Positions 34,540 to 47,298 of a DNA stretch of 51,204 nucleotides are shown here, piece by piece. The notes under the pieces were generated by a model, which saw only the letters and a list, made by a program, of their open reading frames with translations, searched no databases and was not told where the DNA came from. Within the stretch, counting starts at the first letter, position 1, and the number at the start of each line of letters is the position of its first letter. This stretch comes from Dipetalonema caudispina. Lineage: Eukaryota > Nematoda > Chromadorea > Rhabditida > Onchocercidae. The stretch lies in assembly GCA_013365325.1 (NCBI GenBank), contig JABVXV010000396.1:1-51204 (forward strand). The letters run 5' to 3'. A program made the position numbers and the translations under genes.

Positions 34540-37039
34540 TAATCATCGATTAAAGATATCTGATGTAAAGTTTCCATTAATCTTTCAGAATATTAGTATT
34601 ATTGTATTTTGTAGTTTAAGGATTTATGAATCACTGGCATACAATTGTTAACAATTTTGTATTGTGTGCAATTATAAAATAGATTTTTCAAATGCTTGAT
34701 TATGCAGTGCAAAATATACACAATGCTGTTCACTCGGCATCTGAATGATCCATTAGGATCAGCCCGAAAGCAGTTAATTAAACTTAAATGTCAGTTTAAA
34801 TTTTGTGAGTTTTTTTCCTATCATCAGTATGTCATACTGATGATATTATCCATATGATACCTTAAAAAGGTGATACTATATGAGGTCTCTAGTAGGTTTG
34901 TAGTACAGTAATTCTTGTAAAGAAACATTTGTTAAACGTTGTGCTGTTTCATGCCTTAGTTATCTCGGATCGATAAATAATTTACATTTTGTGATCTTTG
35001 TAATAGAAACTAATACGTTTCTACTACAGAATTTCATGAAATGTCTCAGTGAAACAGATTAGTGCAAATTTGCAATATGTGCTTTTTCTTTTTTTTTTTC
35101 ACCGATACGACTGAATATCTTCAAAGAACTTATATGAAAAGGTAAAATACTTTCAAGTTTGATTTTGGTATGCCTGTAGAAATCTCGATTCATCCATATT
35201 TATTTGATAGCGGTATAATAGAACAACTCGTTCACATTGGTAATCGGGTCGTTTAGCAACTACAGATAATCCCTTGCATTGAATGATGTGGTAAACTGTT
35301 TTGAAGATTTTGATACTGTTTCATAATATAATATTTCAAGTCAAAGATCAGATTTAAAAACTCGAATTTATGAATTGAATTGGAATAACTAGTAGTTTTG
35401 CTTTTTTTTTTTTTTTTTTTTTTCTCAGTTTGATAATGAAAATAAATAAATGATATGTGGAATTCTAATAGTTGAAATCAAGCACTATTTACAATTTCCT
35501 AATCAAATGATTAATCAATTTTTAATCGGCCTGAAGATACTGTGTTTACAATTTATTTTCTTTTTACAATTTATCAAAATTTTGTACCATTTTTCCAAAT
35601 TGTTATCAACTGAATACGATCATTTTATGAACAAACAATCTTCTCATATTGTTTGCATTTGTCCATTCATCAGTAACAAAAAACAAAATTTTGCACATCT
35701 TTTATAAAGCAAACTCATAAAGTATCCTAAAATAGTTGACAAAATTAAATATACCACTTTGATCAAACAAATAGCTAATTTAAGACTAATAGAAACAATA
35801 CATGTGATATGTATCATAGCTAAGATTATTACAGACAAATTGTCAATTAATGAATGATTGATTTAATCAAAAAGATACTAGTGATAAAATCCCAACAAGA
35901 TGTAAATGAAAATGAATTAAATTAAAAAAGAAGGATTGAAATTTAAGCGAATTCAAATGAGTTAAAAATGAAATGTAATTCTAAATTAAAATTCAGTTAA
36001 AAAAAAAAAGAAACAATTGTACTGTGGAATTTTTTTTTGGTTTTTAGATATTAAAATTTACATAGAATACATAACTCATATACTACTTCAAATAATATCT
36101 ATTAAAGTTCCTGAATGAGTATAAATATATTCATTACAAATACAATATAATACATGAAATAATTTTAAAAAAAATTTATAAACTGACATAAATTAAATTT
36201 TTTAATGAAATTATTTGTATGATTTAAAATTGATTGTTAATTTGACATTGATTTATATATTTTCTTTTTATTTCAAATAACAATACCTTTTATTCATATT
36301 AGCTATTATCATTAATATGTTCAATAGCTCTTTAGTACAATTCAATGATCATATATGATTGGTTGTTCATTTAATTGTTTAATTTAAAATAATTGATAAA
36401 ATGTAAAATATTAATTTACTAAGAAATGCAATTAATATAAGGTGTGAAAAAAAAAAAAAAAAAACCCACTTAATATATTACCCTTTCATATTTGTATAAT
36501 AACTAAACCAATTGATCTTTGACCTGTTAATATTTTTAATAAACCTATTTAATTCAATCATTATCATATTGCAGTGTTATTAACAGTAAAATAAATTAAT
36601 TACTGAATGATATACAATAAATGATTTTTAATAAAATTTATGAAAGAAAAAGAAAAAAAAAAAAACTTTTTTCATAAACATATTGTTGTTTTAATTTTTT
36701 TTTTTTTTTTTTGAAATATAAATTGTATTATTTACATGATTCATGTTATTCACGTTAATTTACGTAATTTTTTTATTATGTATTCTTAAATTATTGGATA
36801 TAAATTTTTGAATGAATGAATTAAATAAAAAATAATTATTTTCTTTTATTTCATTCATACAAATAAGCTAAAAAAAAAAAAAAAAAAAATGAAAAAGGAA
36901 CGTAAATTGACGTAAAAGATCAACAATCACGTAAATTATTTTAAATCTATCAAATTTATTTGTAATTCGCAAACGAAACGCAAACGCGTGATCGATCAGT
37001 AGTAGTACCGCCCATGAACCGCTTAGATGTCGTCAGCTG

Positions 37040-37060
37040 ATTGGTTGAATGCTGACGTGG
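37040..37060 (+). promoter_or_regulatory. UPRE-like site with ATTGG box upstream of calreticulin
   Basis: ATTGG (37040-37044) is followed by 8 nt and TGACGTGG (37053-37060), with CAGCTGA just before. TGACGTGG is the consensus bound by XBP1/ATF6 in unfolded-protein-response promoters, and ATTGG is a reversed CCAAT box. It lies about 1.03 kb before the start codon, in an island richer in G+C than its surroundings. The same arrangement occurs before the second calreticulin gene. Confidence 0.6.
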
Positions 37061-37127
37061 ACCAGTAAGCGTGCGACCCTCAAATTGACAATGTTGGCTG
37101 ATGTATGGGATGGTTTTTAGGCAGTTA

Positions 37128-37620
37128 AAATGTTCAGTTGATATTCATTTAGAATTCCCTATTAATACTTCACTAGGCTTAATTATTTTCATTAATATCA
37201 CTCTAGACTATTACTACTATATTCTTATCAGTCTAGGCTCTAATATTTACCTTAAATGTTCAGTTGATATTCATTTAGAATTCCCTATTAATACTTCACT
37301 AGGCTTAATTATTTTCATTAATATCACTCTAGACTATTACTACTTTATTCTTATCAGTCTAGACTATAATATTTACCTTAAATGTTCAGTAAGTATTCAG
37401 AATTCTTATTAACATTTTACTAGGCTTAATTATTTCATTATTATCAATCTAGGCTATAATATATATATACATCACTAGGCTTTCATTATTATCAATCTAG
37501 GCTATAATATTTACCTTAAATATTCAGTTGATATTCATTTAGTATTCTTATTAATACGTCACTAGGCTTAATTATTTCATTATTATCAGTATAGATTGAT
37601 TCTAGGCTATAAGATTAACC
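37128..37620. repeat. 126-bp minisatellite, about four copies
   Basis: Copies begin at 37128, 37254, 37380 and about 37518, each starting AAATGTTCAG or AAATATTCAG. The first two are nearly identical; the later ones have indels. The period is a multiple of three, so a frame stays open across the first copies by chance. It lies between the probable promoter and the first coding exon of calreticulin, perhaps in a leader intron. Confidence 0.9.
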
Positions 37621-38090
37621 TTTGATTAGTTGTTTTAGTTGACATTACTTACAACATTCTATGAGTTTTTCCTCACAAATACTACTTTGATTATTATAAT
37701 GCTAAAGTTTTTATTGATGAGAAGAGAACTTTTAGACTAATTTAGTTTTACAGATATGTATGAATTTTGTAATATTTTAATAATTTTACTATTCGATGAG
37801 AGAAATAGTTTGGAGAATAAAATGCACAATGAAAATTATCACAAATATTCCTTTTTTTTTTTTTTTCATTATCTAGAGATTATTTTTGATGTGTATTAAT
37901 GCATTATATTTGAAATAGTTCATAACAATTTTACCTAACCAAAGCATTCACTTGATTACGATAATGGTAAATTTTAGGAATGAAAAAATCTATTGAAATG
38001 ACCATCATTTAATGTTTAAATTAAGAGCATCTTATCAACAATATAAATTGTCACCAAAATATTTTATCATTTTGCTTGTTAATTTCAGGA

Positions 38091-40927
38091 ATGCAGCTGT
38101 ATTTGCTGTTAGGATTTGTTTGCTTTTCAACGATCACTGCTAAAGTATATTTCAAGGAAGAGTTTTTGGGTAAGTTTAGGCACTATTTTGAAAAAATAAT
38201 GAGAAACAAGAATTTCAGTCGTTTTTTGTGAGTCGAATATAGTTGGATGATGGAAGCTAAAAATCAAATAGCTTAATTAGAATTGGAGAATGCTATCGGT
38301 ATTCAGGTATTAAGGAAATTATAATATGAATTGTTAATTTGAAGCCTTGTAGCTGGCTGCTTGGTTCTTCTCTACAATGAATTGAAGAGAATGCGTTGTA
38401 GATAATTTGATTAAGGACAGTGATTCCATTGAATTCTTTATTACTGTTAAAGTAAGAAGATAGATTTTCAGATGATGAGTGGGAAAAAAGATGGATAAAG
38501 TCAAAACATAAGGATGATTTCGGTAAATGGGAAATATCGCATGGAAAATTTTACGGTGATGCTGTGAAAGATAAGGGTCTCAAGACAGCGCAGGTTATTT
38601 TTTCTTAAATATTTGTTAGGAGTGTTTTTAATAACACATCGCTGTACATTTCCACTGTAAGCAATTGTTGAAATCGTTTGGGTGTTCAATGGTGGACTTC
38701 GCTTCTTCGTTTTGCAGGATGCGAAATTTTATTCAATCGGCGCCAAATTTGACAAAGGTTTTTCAAACAAGGGTAAATCGCTGGTTGTCCAGTTTAGCGT
38801 TAAGCATGAACAAGACATCGACTGTGGTGGTGGTTACATTAAGGTAAAGTTTATTTTACTGATTTTTTTTTTTTTTGCCGACTTGGCGAATGTAACAACT
38901 TTTTTCCATTTTACTTCATTTCAGAACGGTTTTTTGTTCTTCTTGTAAGGTTTCTTTCTTATTTGTCGAAGCTTACCACTATAAGTTGTATAATATCTCA
39001 CCGAAAGGTAGTAGCACCGTCAGTTGTGATATTGCACAGAAAACTTCTTAATGGACTTCGAAAAATGTTTCTATTTTATTTATTTTCGTTTTAGTTTATT
39101 GTGCTGAGTTTCATTAACAGTACTGAATCGAAGAAGTGCAAATTTGCTTCGTAAGCTCTGGGATCTACTTATTTTATAATCATCTTTTTTAGCTGATGGC
39201 ATCAGATGCAAATCTGGATGACTTCCATGGCGAGACTCCGTATCATATTATGTTCGGTCCTGACATTTGTGGACCTGGAACAAAGAAAGTCCATGTCATA
39301 TTCCATTATAAGGGTAGAAATCACATGATCAAGAAAGACATCCGATGCAAGGTATTTTCTTGTAAATATTTTTTTATCTTTGGATTACTTATGCTTTTCG
39401 TGGAATTATCGGTAGTTTAATAGTATATCGATGTTCATACGAGAAGCTATATTAATGCTTCTCGCGTATCTACCCGCTCAGTTTTATTACATGTTCGGGT
39501 TCGTCCGAGATAGACATGCATTTTCATTATAACTCCTTTTTTCTCTTTTATGTATTCGTTGTGTCATTTTTTTATTATTGTAGGATGACGTTTTTACTCA
39601 TCTTTACACGTTGATTGTGAATCCTGATAACACCTACGAAGTACAAATTGATGGCGAGAAGGTTGAATCTGGCGAGCTGGAAGCAGACTGGGACTTTCTT
39701 CCTCCAAAGAAAATTAAGGTTATCATTCTCAGTAATGTTAGTTTAAATGAAAGAAGTTGCTGACAATTTTCAATCTTTTTAGAAATAGACGTGCGATTTG
39801 GAAAATTTAAATCGAAAAGTACTGGTGATGCGGTCTAACTTTGTTTCATCATATATAGAGTGTGTAGTAAAATGGAAATATTCAGGATCCAGACGCAAAG
39901 AAACCGGAAGACTGGGATGAAAGGGAATATATTGATGATGAGGATGACAAGAAGCCCGAGGATTGGGACAAGCCAGAACACATTCCTGATCCTGATGCTA
40001 AGAAACCAGAGGACTGGGATGATGAAATGGATGGAGAGTGGGAGCCACCGATGGTTGATAATCCTGAATATAAAGGAGAATGGAAGCCGAAACAGAAGAA
40101 AAATCCTGCTTACAAGGTGAACTTAGAGCAGACTTTGCTTCCTAATTGCTATCATTAGTACAGCATAATCATTTTTGGTATTATTTTTTCATTTTTGAGC
40201 TCGTTATATATTTCTTTTTTCAGGGCAAATGGATCCATCCAGAAATCGATAATTCAGACTACACTCCAGATGATAATTTGTACGTTTATGACGATATTGG
40301 AGCAATTGGTTTTGATTTGTGGCAAGTAAAATCAGGAACCATTTTCGATGACGTTATTGTGACAGACAGCGTGGAGGAAGCCAAGGTATAGTTTCATAGT
40401 CCTATCATTGTCAGCTTTTTATTTATTTATTTATTTATTTTTTTTTTTGTTTGTTTTTGGAGATGAGAATGAAGACAGTTTTACAAGTTTAACTGTTACT
40501 TATGTTTATGGCAATATTTATGCTGTTGATATCAACATAACTATGATTAACTTTGCTGGGATGTGATAGTTTCAAGAAATTCATCACGTTTTGAAGGTTA
40601 GGTTGCGTAGGAATTAGTTTTTTGTTACTGTTTGTTTCAATGAACCATTTACAGAAGTTTGGTGAAAAGACATTGAAAAAAACCAAGGAAGGTGAGAAGA
40701 AAATGAAAGAAAAACAAGATGAGGAGGAAGAGAAGAAGAGGAAGGAAGAGGAAGAGAAGAAAGAAGAAGAAAAGGTGGACGAAGAAAAGGAAGAAGAGAA
40801 GGGGGAAGACAAGAAAGTAAGCCTATATTATGTTTGCATTCTATTTTTTTCCTGTATGAAATTTAGAAAATAAGCTGTTACCTTTATTCAAATTTTGCAG
40901 GATAGCGAAGAACACGAAGAACTGTAA
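38091..40927 (+). CDS. crt-1: Calreticulin, ER Ca2+-binding lectin chaperone (filarial RAL-1 type)
   Basis: Folds glycoproteins in the ER lumen and stores Ca2+. Nine exons: 38091-38169, 38472-38593, 38718-38843, 39193-39351, 39584-39718, 39886-40116, 40224-40385, 40655-40816 and 40901-40927, giving 400 residues, the usual calreticulin length. Residues 1-17 are a signal peptide. The N-domain holds [12 protein letters not shown] and [14 protein letters not shown], with the two Cys of the conserved disulfide and the lectin-site Tyr/Lys/Asp residues. The P-domain (exon 6) has KPEDWD three times and then GEWEPP-type repeats. The C-domain (exon 8) is a long K/E/D-rich segment. The C terminus HEEL is a KDEL-like ER-retention signal. 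Intron phases are 1 then all 0. AATAAA is at 41238. A TGACGTGG site upstream suggests induction by ER stress. Confidence 0.97.
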
Positions 40928-42002
40928 ACCAATGGATGATGTATGTTAAAATGATTTAATTGGCGCATCAACTGCCATATCGGTCATTTGAAATCCGACA
41001 TTGTTACTTTTTACCGCTAGGATCTCCTTGGGGATTTTCATGAAAATTGCATTATTTTGGAAAGAGTTTTGATGTTGCAAAATAGTGTAGAAAATGATAG
41101 AAGTTTTGGTTTTGGGGACACTGTTGTGATTAATTTATTCATTCGATATTAATATTACTGATAATTTGTTGATTCATTATCCTCATTTCTCTCCCTTTTA
41201 TTTCGCTTCTTGATTTTGTTTATTTGTTCAGATCAGGAATAAATGTTTTTATTCTTGTAAAATGTTTGAATACTGAACAGATATAGTTCTCACTTATCAC
41301 CATCTCGAACCATTATTAAAGTTACCAAATGAACTAGTCCCGTGATTGGAATAATTATGGTGGAGTGCAGAACTTTTGACTTTTTAGCGACTTTGTTCCG
41401 TAACTCACATCTACGGTTTGTAGTCATTCTTGAAACTTCCTTTGGTTTTTTTTTTTTTTTTTCGTAAAGTGATGAAAAAAGATAAAATGGGTAAGGTAAG
41501 CATTCAAAGGGAGGAGGTTTAAAGGACGACTCGTATTGTTTGGTAATTGATGAGTTCTCTTCGTCATGAAGAACTAAAGTTCGTATAAAGGTAAATTAAA
41601 TTTGCTTTTGATTGCCATCTTGCGTTTATTTTTACAGATGTCAGAAAATTCTTTCATTTAATTTGAGACATCTTACTAGCTACATTTGCAATATGTTTCC
41701 CTGGAATGAATTATTTTAATTTAAGATTTTGGTGAAGTATATAATTTTGTATTTCACAAATTAGATTTTAATATAGCTATTATTTTGGATGAATAAAAAG
41801 ATTTAAAAGAAATGGCCATTCGATTTATTGACTTAAGAACAGCTGAAGTTAACATCGTTAAAAGCTTTAGTTCGATGTATCCAGCTGATGATTGGCATTT
41901 AGGTGACGTGGATTAATAAAAGGCGGAGATTTATGATGAGTTCAACAGACAGTTGATTTATACTTGTTCCGGAATATTTAGAATTTAAGCAACGGTAAGC
42001 GA
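40928..42002. other. Spacer between the two calreticulin genes
   Basis: It holds the 3' UTR of the first calreticulin gene (AATAAA at 41238-41243) and the probable promoter of the second, with an UPRE-like site at 41904-41911. No other coding segment was recognised. Confidence 0.6.
41891..41911 (+). promoter_or_regulatory. UPRE-like site with ATTGG box upstream of the divergent calreticulin
   Basis: ATTGG (41891-41895), 8 nt, then TGACGTGG (41904-41911), preceded by CAGCTGATG. The spacing and the CAGCTGA lead match the site upstream of the first calreticulin gene. It lies 92 bp before the start codon. Confidence 0.65.
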
Positions 42003-45000
42003 ATGAAATTTCAAATTATGATTCTCTCTTCTGTATTATATGTGATGCTTTTATGCATCATCAACTATGCTAATAGCACGATTTATTTCCAGGAACAATT
42101 TAAAGGTTTCAGTTAATTTTCTGATCATTTAATCTATAAATTGAAAATTTGTCAAGCTTGACAAGATTTCTTTAAATTCATAATGGTAGAAATCTCAATA
42201 AGTCTAGCAAACAAAAATTTTAGAGTAATTTCATTAATGAAAAATAGTGAAAATTATTTCGAAATATGACGATTGGTAATTTTTAACTATTAAAATTTTT
42301 CGAAATTTTTCGAAATTTATGTGTTGTAATTATGGCAGGAACAAAGTAATCAGATTAGCAGAAAATTGATGGACACTTTATTCGATTAATTAAGTATCTA
42401 ATTAAGTTAGCTGAATAATAAATAGCAAAAATTGAAGATTTATTTACATTGAAATGAAATTAAACATTATGAAATTTTCCGATAATTGAGTTACCGTCTT
42501 AGAACTGAACAACGATGCATAATCGTAAAGCTTAATTCTTCATTTTTGAACTGAGTTTAAGATTAAGCCAAGTGATTAGCTTATTCATATAGTTTGTTAC
42601 ATTAACATCAATTTATGCATGTCATATTGTATTTCTTTTTTTATTAGTTTTTTTTTTTTTTTTTTAATACTAAGTCTTATTTATTCATTACTCGAATATA
42701 ATATCAATAGGTATATTTAGACGGTGATGGTTGGAAAAAACGATGGGTATTATCTGAATATCGAAACGATTATGGAAAATTTAACCTTTCCTATGGTGAA
42801 TTCTATAATGATCCAGAGGAAGATCTTGGACTCACTACAACCGAGGTATTTAGTTATCAAATTAAGTATATATACTAATACCAATACTACTACTACTGCT
42901 AATAATAATAATAAATGTATATATATATATATATATACTTCAGTCGTCAGTTTTTTAACTTAAATATTTGATACATGATATTTCAGGATATCAAAAATTA
43001 TGCTATTTCGGCAAAATTTCCAAAATTTTCTAATAAAGACAAATTATTGATTATTCAGTATGCAGTAAAACGATTTACTCTACCTTATGATGACTGTGGT
43101 GGCATGTACATTAAGGTATAGTAAGTTTAATTTCTTTTAATTAGTACTAACGAAATCAGTGCTAGAACATTGTTCACATATTTTTCAGAATTTTCTGATA
43201 GATACTTTACTATAAATATAGATTATAAGCAGTTTCGATTTTATATGGCTATTTCCTAAAAGCTAAAATTGTATAATAAAACAGGCTGAGTAAACAAAAG
43301 ATAGCTTAAAAATTTGTAGGATATCTATAATGCTGAAAATAATCGTAACAGTGATCCGAAATCCGGTTGTTTAGAATGAATAGCATTAGACATACCAAAA
43401 GTATGAATAATAAATTTAGGAAGACTAAAAATCTTGCATACAAATTAAAAAAACGCTATCATTAAAGATTACAGTCGAAGTTTTGATGTGAAACTTTTGG
43501 AGGTATAATACTTAGGTATACGATAATAGGAATATAACACTATTGTGACGACGAAAAAATTCTTAATGTTTCAGCAAAACATCTTTTCTTCGGTTTATTC
43601 TTCATAGAATGAATTTATTCAATTGCAGCTAATGAAATCGGATTTGGACCAGAAGCAGTTCAATGGTGAAACATCATATGAGATTATGTTTGGGCCAGAT
43701 ATATGCGGAATCTTTACGAAGAAAATTCAAGCTATATTTCGTTACAAGGATTCCTACTATCGTTGCAATTCTTTTTTGCCTATCTTTGTAATTATTTCTA
43801 CTACAGTTTTCGCTATAAGCATTAGTTTTTTTTTTTATATTTAATTATATTGTTTGGATTTTTTTCTTGGAAAAAATTCGCACTAAAATCAATGAGAAAG
43901 ATGAATAATTACCATCCAGATAAAAATTCCAAAATTTGGATTCCAATTTTGATCCTTGTGAATGGAATTACGAATAATTTTGAAAATTTGCAACGAAATC
44001 AAAATTTGAAGTAAAAATTCGAAAAAATTATGATTTCATAATGTAGCAATAATGAACTAAAATAGTTATATGTTTAATGTTACATTTATTTCAGGATGAT
44101 GAATTGTCGCATGTTTATACTTTGATTTTATATCCGAATAATTCAATTGAAATATTTGCTGATTATGAGGAACGAATTACTGGAGATTTGGAAGATCACT
44201 ACGATTTTCTTAAGCCACGACTCATCATGGTTAATATCTTCCACTTTTTTATCCACTGTTAGAATCTTCCAAAGATCCTTCTAAGCTTTTCTTCTCTTCT
44301 AAAAAAAAAAAAAAATAAACAGTTAATGATTGTGAAATGTTAAGGATTAAACTATATTGCTTTGCATACAATTTCATGATGTATTTTTACACAAATTTTT
44401 TTTCTTTTAATATTTTTATTTGAGTTTTATTAAACGTAGCATTGAAAAAAAAATACAATTTTAGGATCCAAATGTGGATAAGCCAGCTGATTGGGTTGAG
44501 GAAGAATTCATACCTGATCCAGATGACAAAAAACCGGATGATTGGGACCAGCCAGAATTTATATTGAATTTAAACGTTACGAAACCAGATGACTGGGATG
44601 AGGAATGGGATGGTGAGTGGGAACCACCGGGAATGGTGAATCCGGATTACAAAGGTGAATGGGAACCGAAACAGATTACAAATCCAGCATATAAGGTTGA
44701 TTTTTGAGATTCGAGTGAACTCGTCTTCCAGATATTTGTTTGCATTCTTCTGCTGATAACTGTATGAAATTAAAAAGATCTGCTGTCGAAATTATTTGTT
44801 CCGGATCTCGGATCTAAGGATCGAAGGAATCGAAATTTAGGGAGAATGGATACACCCTGAAATTGATAATCCAGATTATGTACCAGACCCAAATCTTTAC
44901 CTGTACGATGATATCGGTGCAATTGGAATCGACATATGGCAAGTGAACAGTAGCACAATATATGACAACATCATTATAACTGACTCTATTGAAGAAGCTA

Positions 45001-45806
45001 AGGTAATGTTTAAGAGAAAGGAAGTTTTTTTTTTTTAAAAAAAAAAAATATTGGTAGGATGCTGTCATTTTCTTAGATTCTTTCATGGAAACGACCGGAA
45101 AATCCAGTCCATAATATTTTCCATAATGAATTTTGTAAGATTTAAAGGGATATCTTCTTATTCATATACTTCTGACAACATGAAATCTGTATAATCGAAC
45201 ATTCATCGTATTTCAGAAATTTGCTGCTCTTACGTTGAATGGTACTAGAAAGGGTGAGGAGAAAATGAAGAAGGAATATGATGAAAAACTTCAACGTGAG
45301 GAAGAAGAGCAGGAAAAGGAAAAGAAAGGAAATTTGAGTGAGGAAGAGAAGGAAGAAGAAGAAAGTGGCTTAAATCCGATACAAGAAAGTGAGGAAACGA
45401 AGGAAAAGGAAGGAAAAAAAGAAAGTAAACCGGATATTGTTCAGAAAGAAAAAGAGGAGCCGGAAACGAAGAAGGAACGGAAACTGAGAAAGGATGAAGA
45501 AAACAAACTGAGTGAGGATAAGGAAGAAAGGAAGTCGAAAAAGGATACGAATGAAAAAGAGAAACGGAAGGATGATGTAAGTTTATCTTAAAGTAAAAAT
45601 TTGTAAGACTTTCTCTTGAGTTCTAGTTGACAATTGACTGTTCGCTCATTATAAATGTATATTACATATATCTTCAATTTACTGCTAGGAAAAGACGACT
45701 TCAAAACGACAGAGTTATTGGTTTAAAATAATAGTATGAAAAATTTCAGCTAAATTTTGTGTTATTTCAGTCTGAAGACAAAAGAGTGGAAAAAGAAGAA
45801 CTATAA
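42003..45806 (+). CDS. Divergent calreticulin paralogue
   Basis: Nine exons with the same intron phases as the neighbouring calreticulin: 42003-42105, 42721-42845, 42987-43115, 43629-43787, 44095-44229, 44465-44695, 44841-45002, 45217-45576 and 45771-45806, about 479 residues from the ATG at 42003. Exons 4 to 7 have exactly the same lengths as in the canonical gene. It has an N-terminal signal peptide, DDCGGMY and IMFGPDICG (disulfide Cys kept), a P-domain with KPADW, KPDDWD and GEWEPP, and [14 protein letters not shown] C-terminal N-domain sequence ([11 protein letters not shown]). Differences: the end of exon 4 is hydrophobic (NSFLPIF) instead of the K/D-rich segment, and exon 8 is over twice as long (120 codons) and mixes Lys with Glu rather than being purely acidic. 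It ends in KEEL, a KDEL-like signal. AATAAA is at 45943. ATGs at 42018 and 42045 are alternative starts. Confidence 0.85.
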
Positions 45807-47298
45807 ACGAAGGAGACGTTTTGATTGTGAAAACATACGAAGTCGAGCATTTCTATTTCTACGAAGTTGACAATTTCTATTCGTTGTATATATAAGAAAT
45901 CAAATTATTACTTCATTGTTGTTTTGTTGTTGACCTTGTCTAAATAAATCTGTAAGTCATTTCATTATCAAAATCTACATCTATAAACCAAAGTTAGAAA
46001 TGTGAAAAACGAAGGATATGCCGACATTATTTAGCAATAAATTGCAGTGATACCGTGTAGTAAGCCGGTAATAAAAGTATTATTCAGTCAATTGTCATAA
46101 CTTTTTACCACTAATTTTGCAAGTCACATTTCATTATCCATCCTTTCATAATTAAAAATACATAACCATTTTTCTCCCTATCCTTCAAGAACTATACGAA
46201 ACTAATGAAAATTAATTCTGTTTGATTCAAGCAAAGGATAATCATTTGCCTCTATTATTTACTCGCAATCGAAAAGGATCATCAAAATGTTTACATCCAA
46301 ATGATAGACAAATAATGCTTGAATAAGTGAGCCGAGTGATTGCGTTTACGATATGAGAGTTAATCATTGCCATGTTATATATCAGTAAAAACATGTTGAG
46401 CACATCAGTAAGCAACAAAAATATTTCCTTCTTTTTCTTTCTTTAATTAATCAAACTATTGATTAGGAAGTATTTATGGAGATCTTGTACTAACACAATA
46501 TGTGTTATTTTAAAATATTCACTGTAACCTACAGTGATCTACTATATAGGAGAAATATTACAGTAAAAATACATGCATACACACACATACATGCATACGC
46601 ATGTTAACAGAATATATAAGAAATTGAATAAAATACCAAATATAATATTTTGGAAGGAATACAAACGAAAGAAAGAAACGAAAGCTTTTACAAACACCAG
46701 CAAATATATATATATATATATGCCTTAAATAACAGCAAGGGAATAAAAAAGGAAAAACAACTAATTGAAATTAAAACTTCCTATCCGTTAAATGGTAATC
46801 TTGCTTATGATGCTATAATGACATTCTTCTCTATAAATAGTGAACGAATGCAGCTACTTCTTATTTCTTTTTTTGTTTTTTTAATTAAATTTTCCACTAT
46901 TCTTTTAGAATTATAAAAAAAGTCATAATAGCTGTTTCAAATGATCAATTCCAAGAATAGCAGTTACAATGAGAAAAATTCTTCCGCAATTGCTCAAATA
47001 AATCATACCATTATGTTGCCAAATAAAGCACAATAACCAATTTTACAATTCTGCAATATCATTTCTTCATTTTATAATCAAATTTATTTATAGAAATGAT
47101 TCTTATTTTTTAAATATAGAATGTCTCCTTTTTTATTACTTATAAATATGAATAAGAGCAAAATTTATTTTTCTAACCTCGAACTAAAAACAGAAGCATA
47201 TTTCGAAAAGTATAACTATATGGAACAAACCATAATCTTACGCGAATTGGAAGCATTAGAAGCGGTGAAATGTACATCATTCTATATACAGCAATATT
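45807..47298. other. Convergent intergenic region
   Basis: Spacer between the divergent calreticulin gene and the minus-strand Ser/Thr-rich gene. It has AATAAA at 45943-45948, a short AT microsatellite near 46700 and no recognised coding segment. Confidence 0.5.

Larger units (their letters stand above)
34540..38090. other. Intergenic region and calreticulin upstream region
   Basis: The 3' UTR of UQCRQ is followed by A/T-rich DNA with no recognised coding segment. A short island of higher G+C at about 36965-37085 contains an unfolded-protein-response-type site and is the likely calreticulin promoter. A 126-bp minisatellite (37128-37620) lies between this island and the start codon. The AATTTCAG ending at 38088, two bases before the ATG, is probably a trans-splice or leader-intron acceptor. 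Confidence 0.55.

Noticed and set aside
37040..37060. Canonical mammalian ERSE (CCAAT-N9-CCACG)
   Set aside because: The two half-motifs occur in the opposite order and spacing, so it is described as an UPRE-like TGACGTGG site with a nearby ATTGG box.
37101..37412. 103-codon open frame with internal repeats
   Set aside because: It is a minisatellite whose 126-bp period is a multiple of three; later copies carry indels and break the frame.
40489..40812. Ser-rich minus-strand open frame
   Set aside because: Antisense of the K/E-rich calreticulin C-domain exon; GAA/GAG codons read backwards give Ser and Phe runs.
38091..45806. The two calreticulin genes as one operon
   Set aside because: The 1.1-kb spacing is longer than usual for nematode operons, and the second gene has its own promoter-type element 92 bp before its start.
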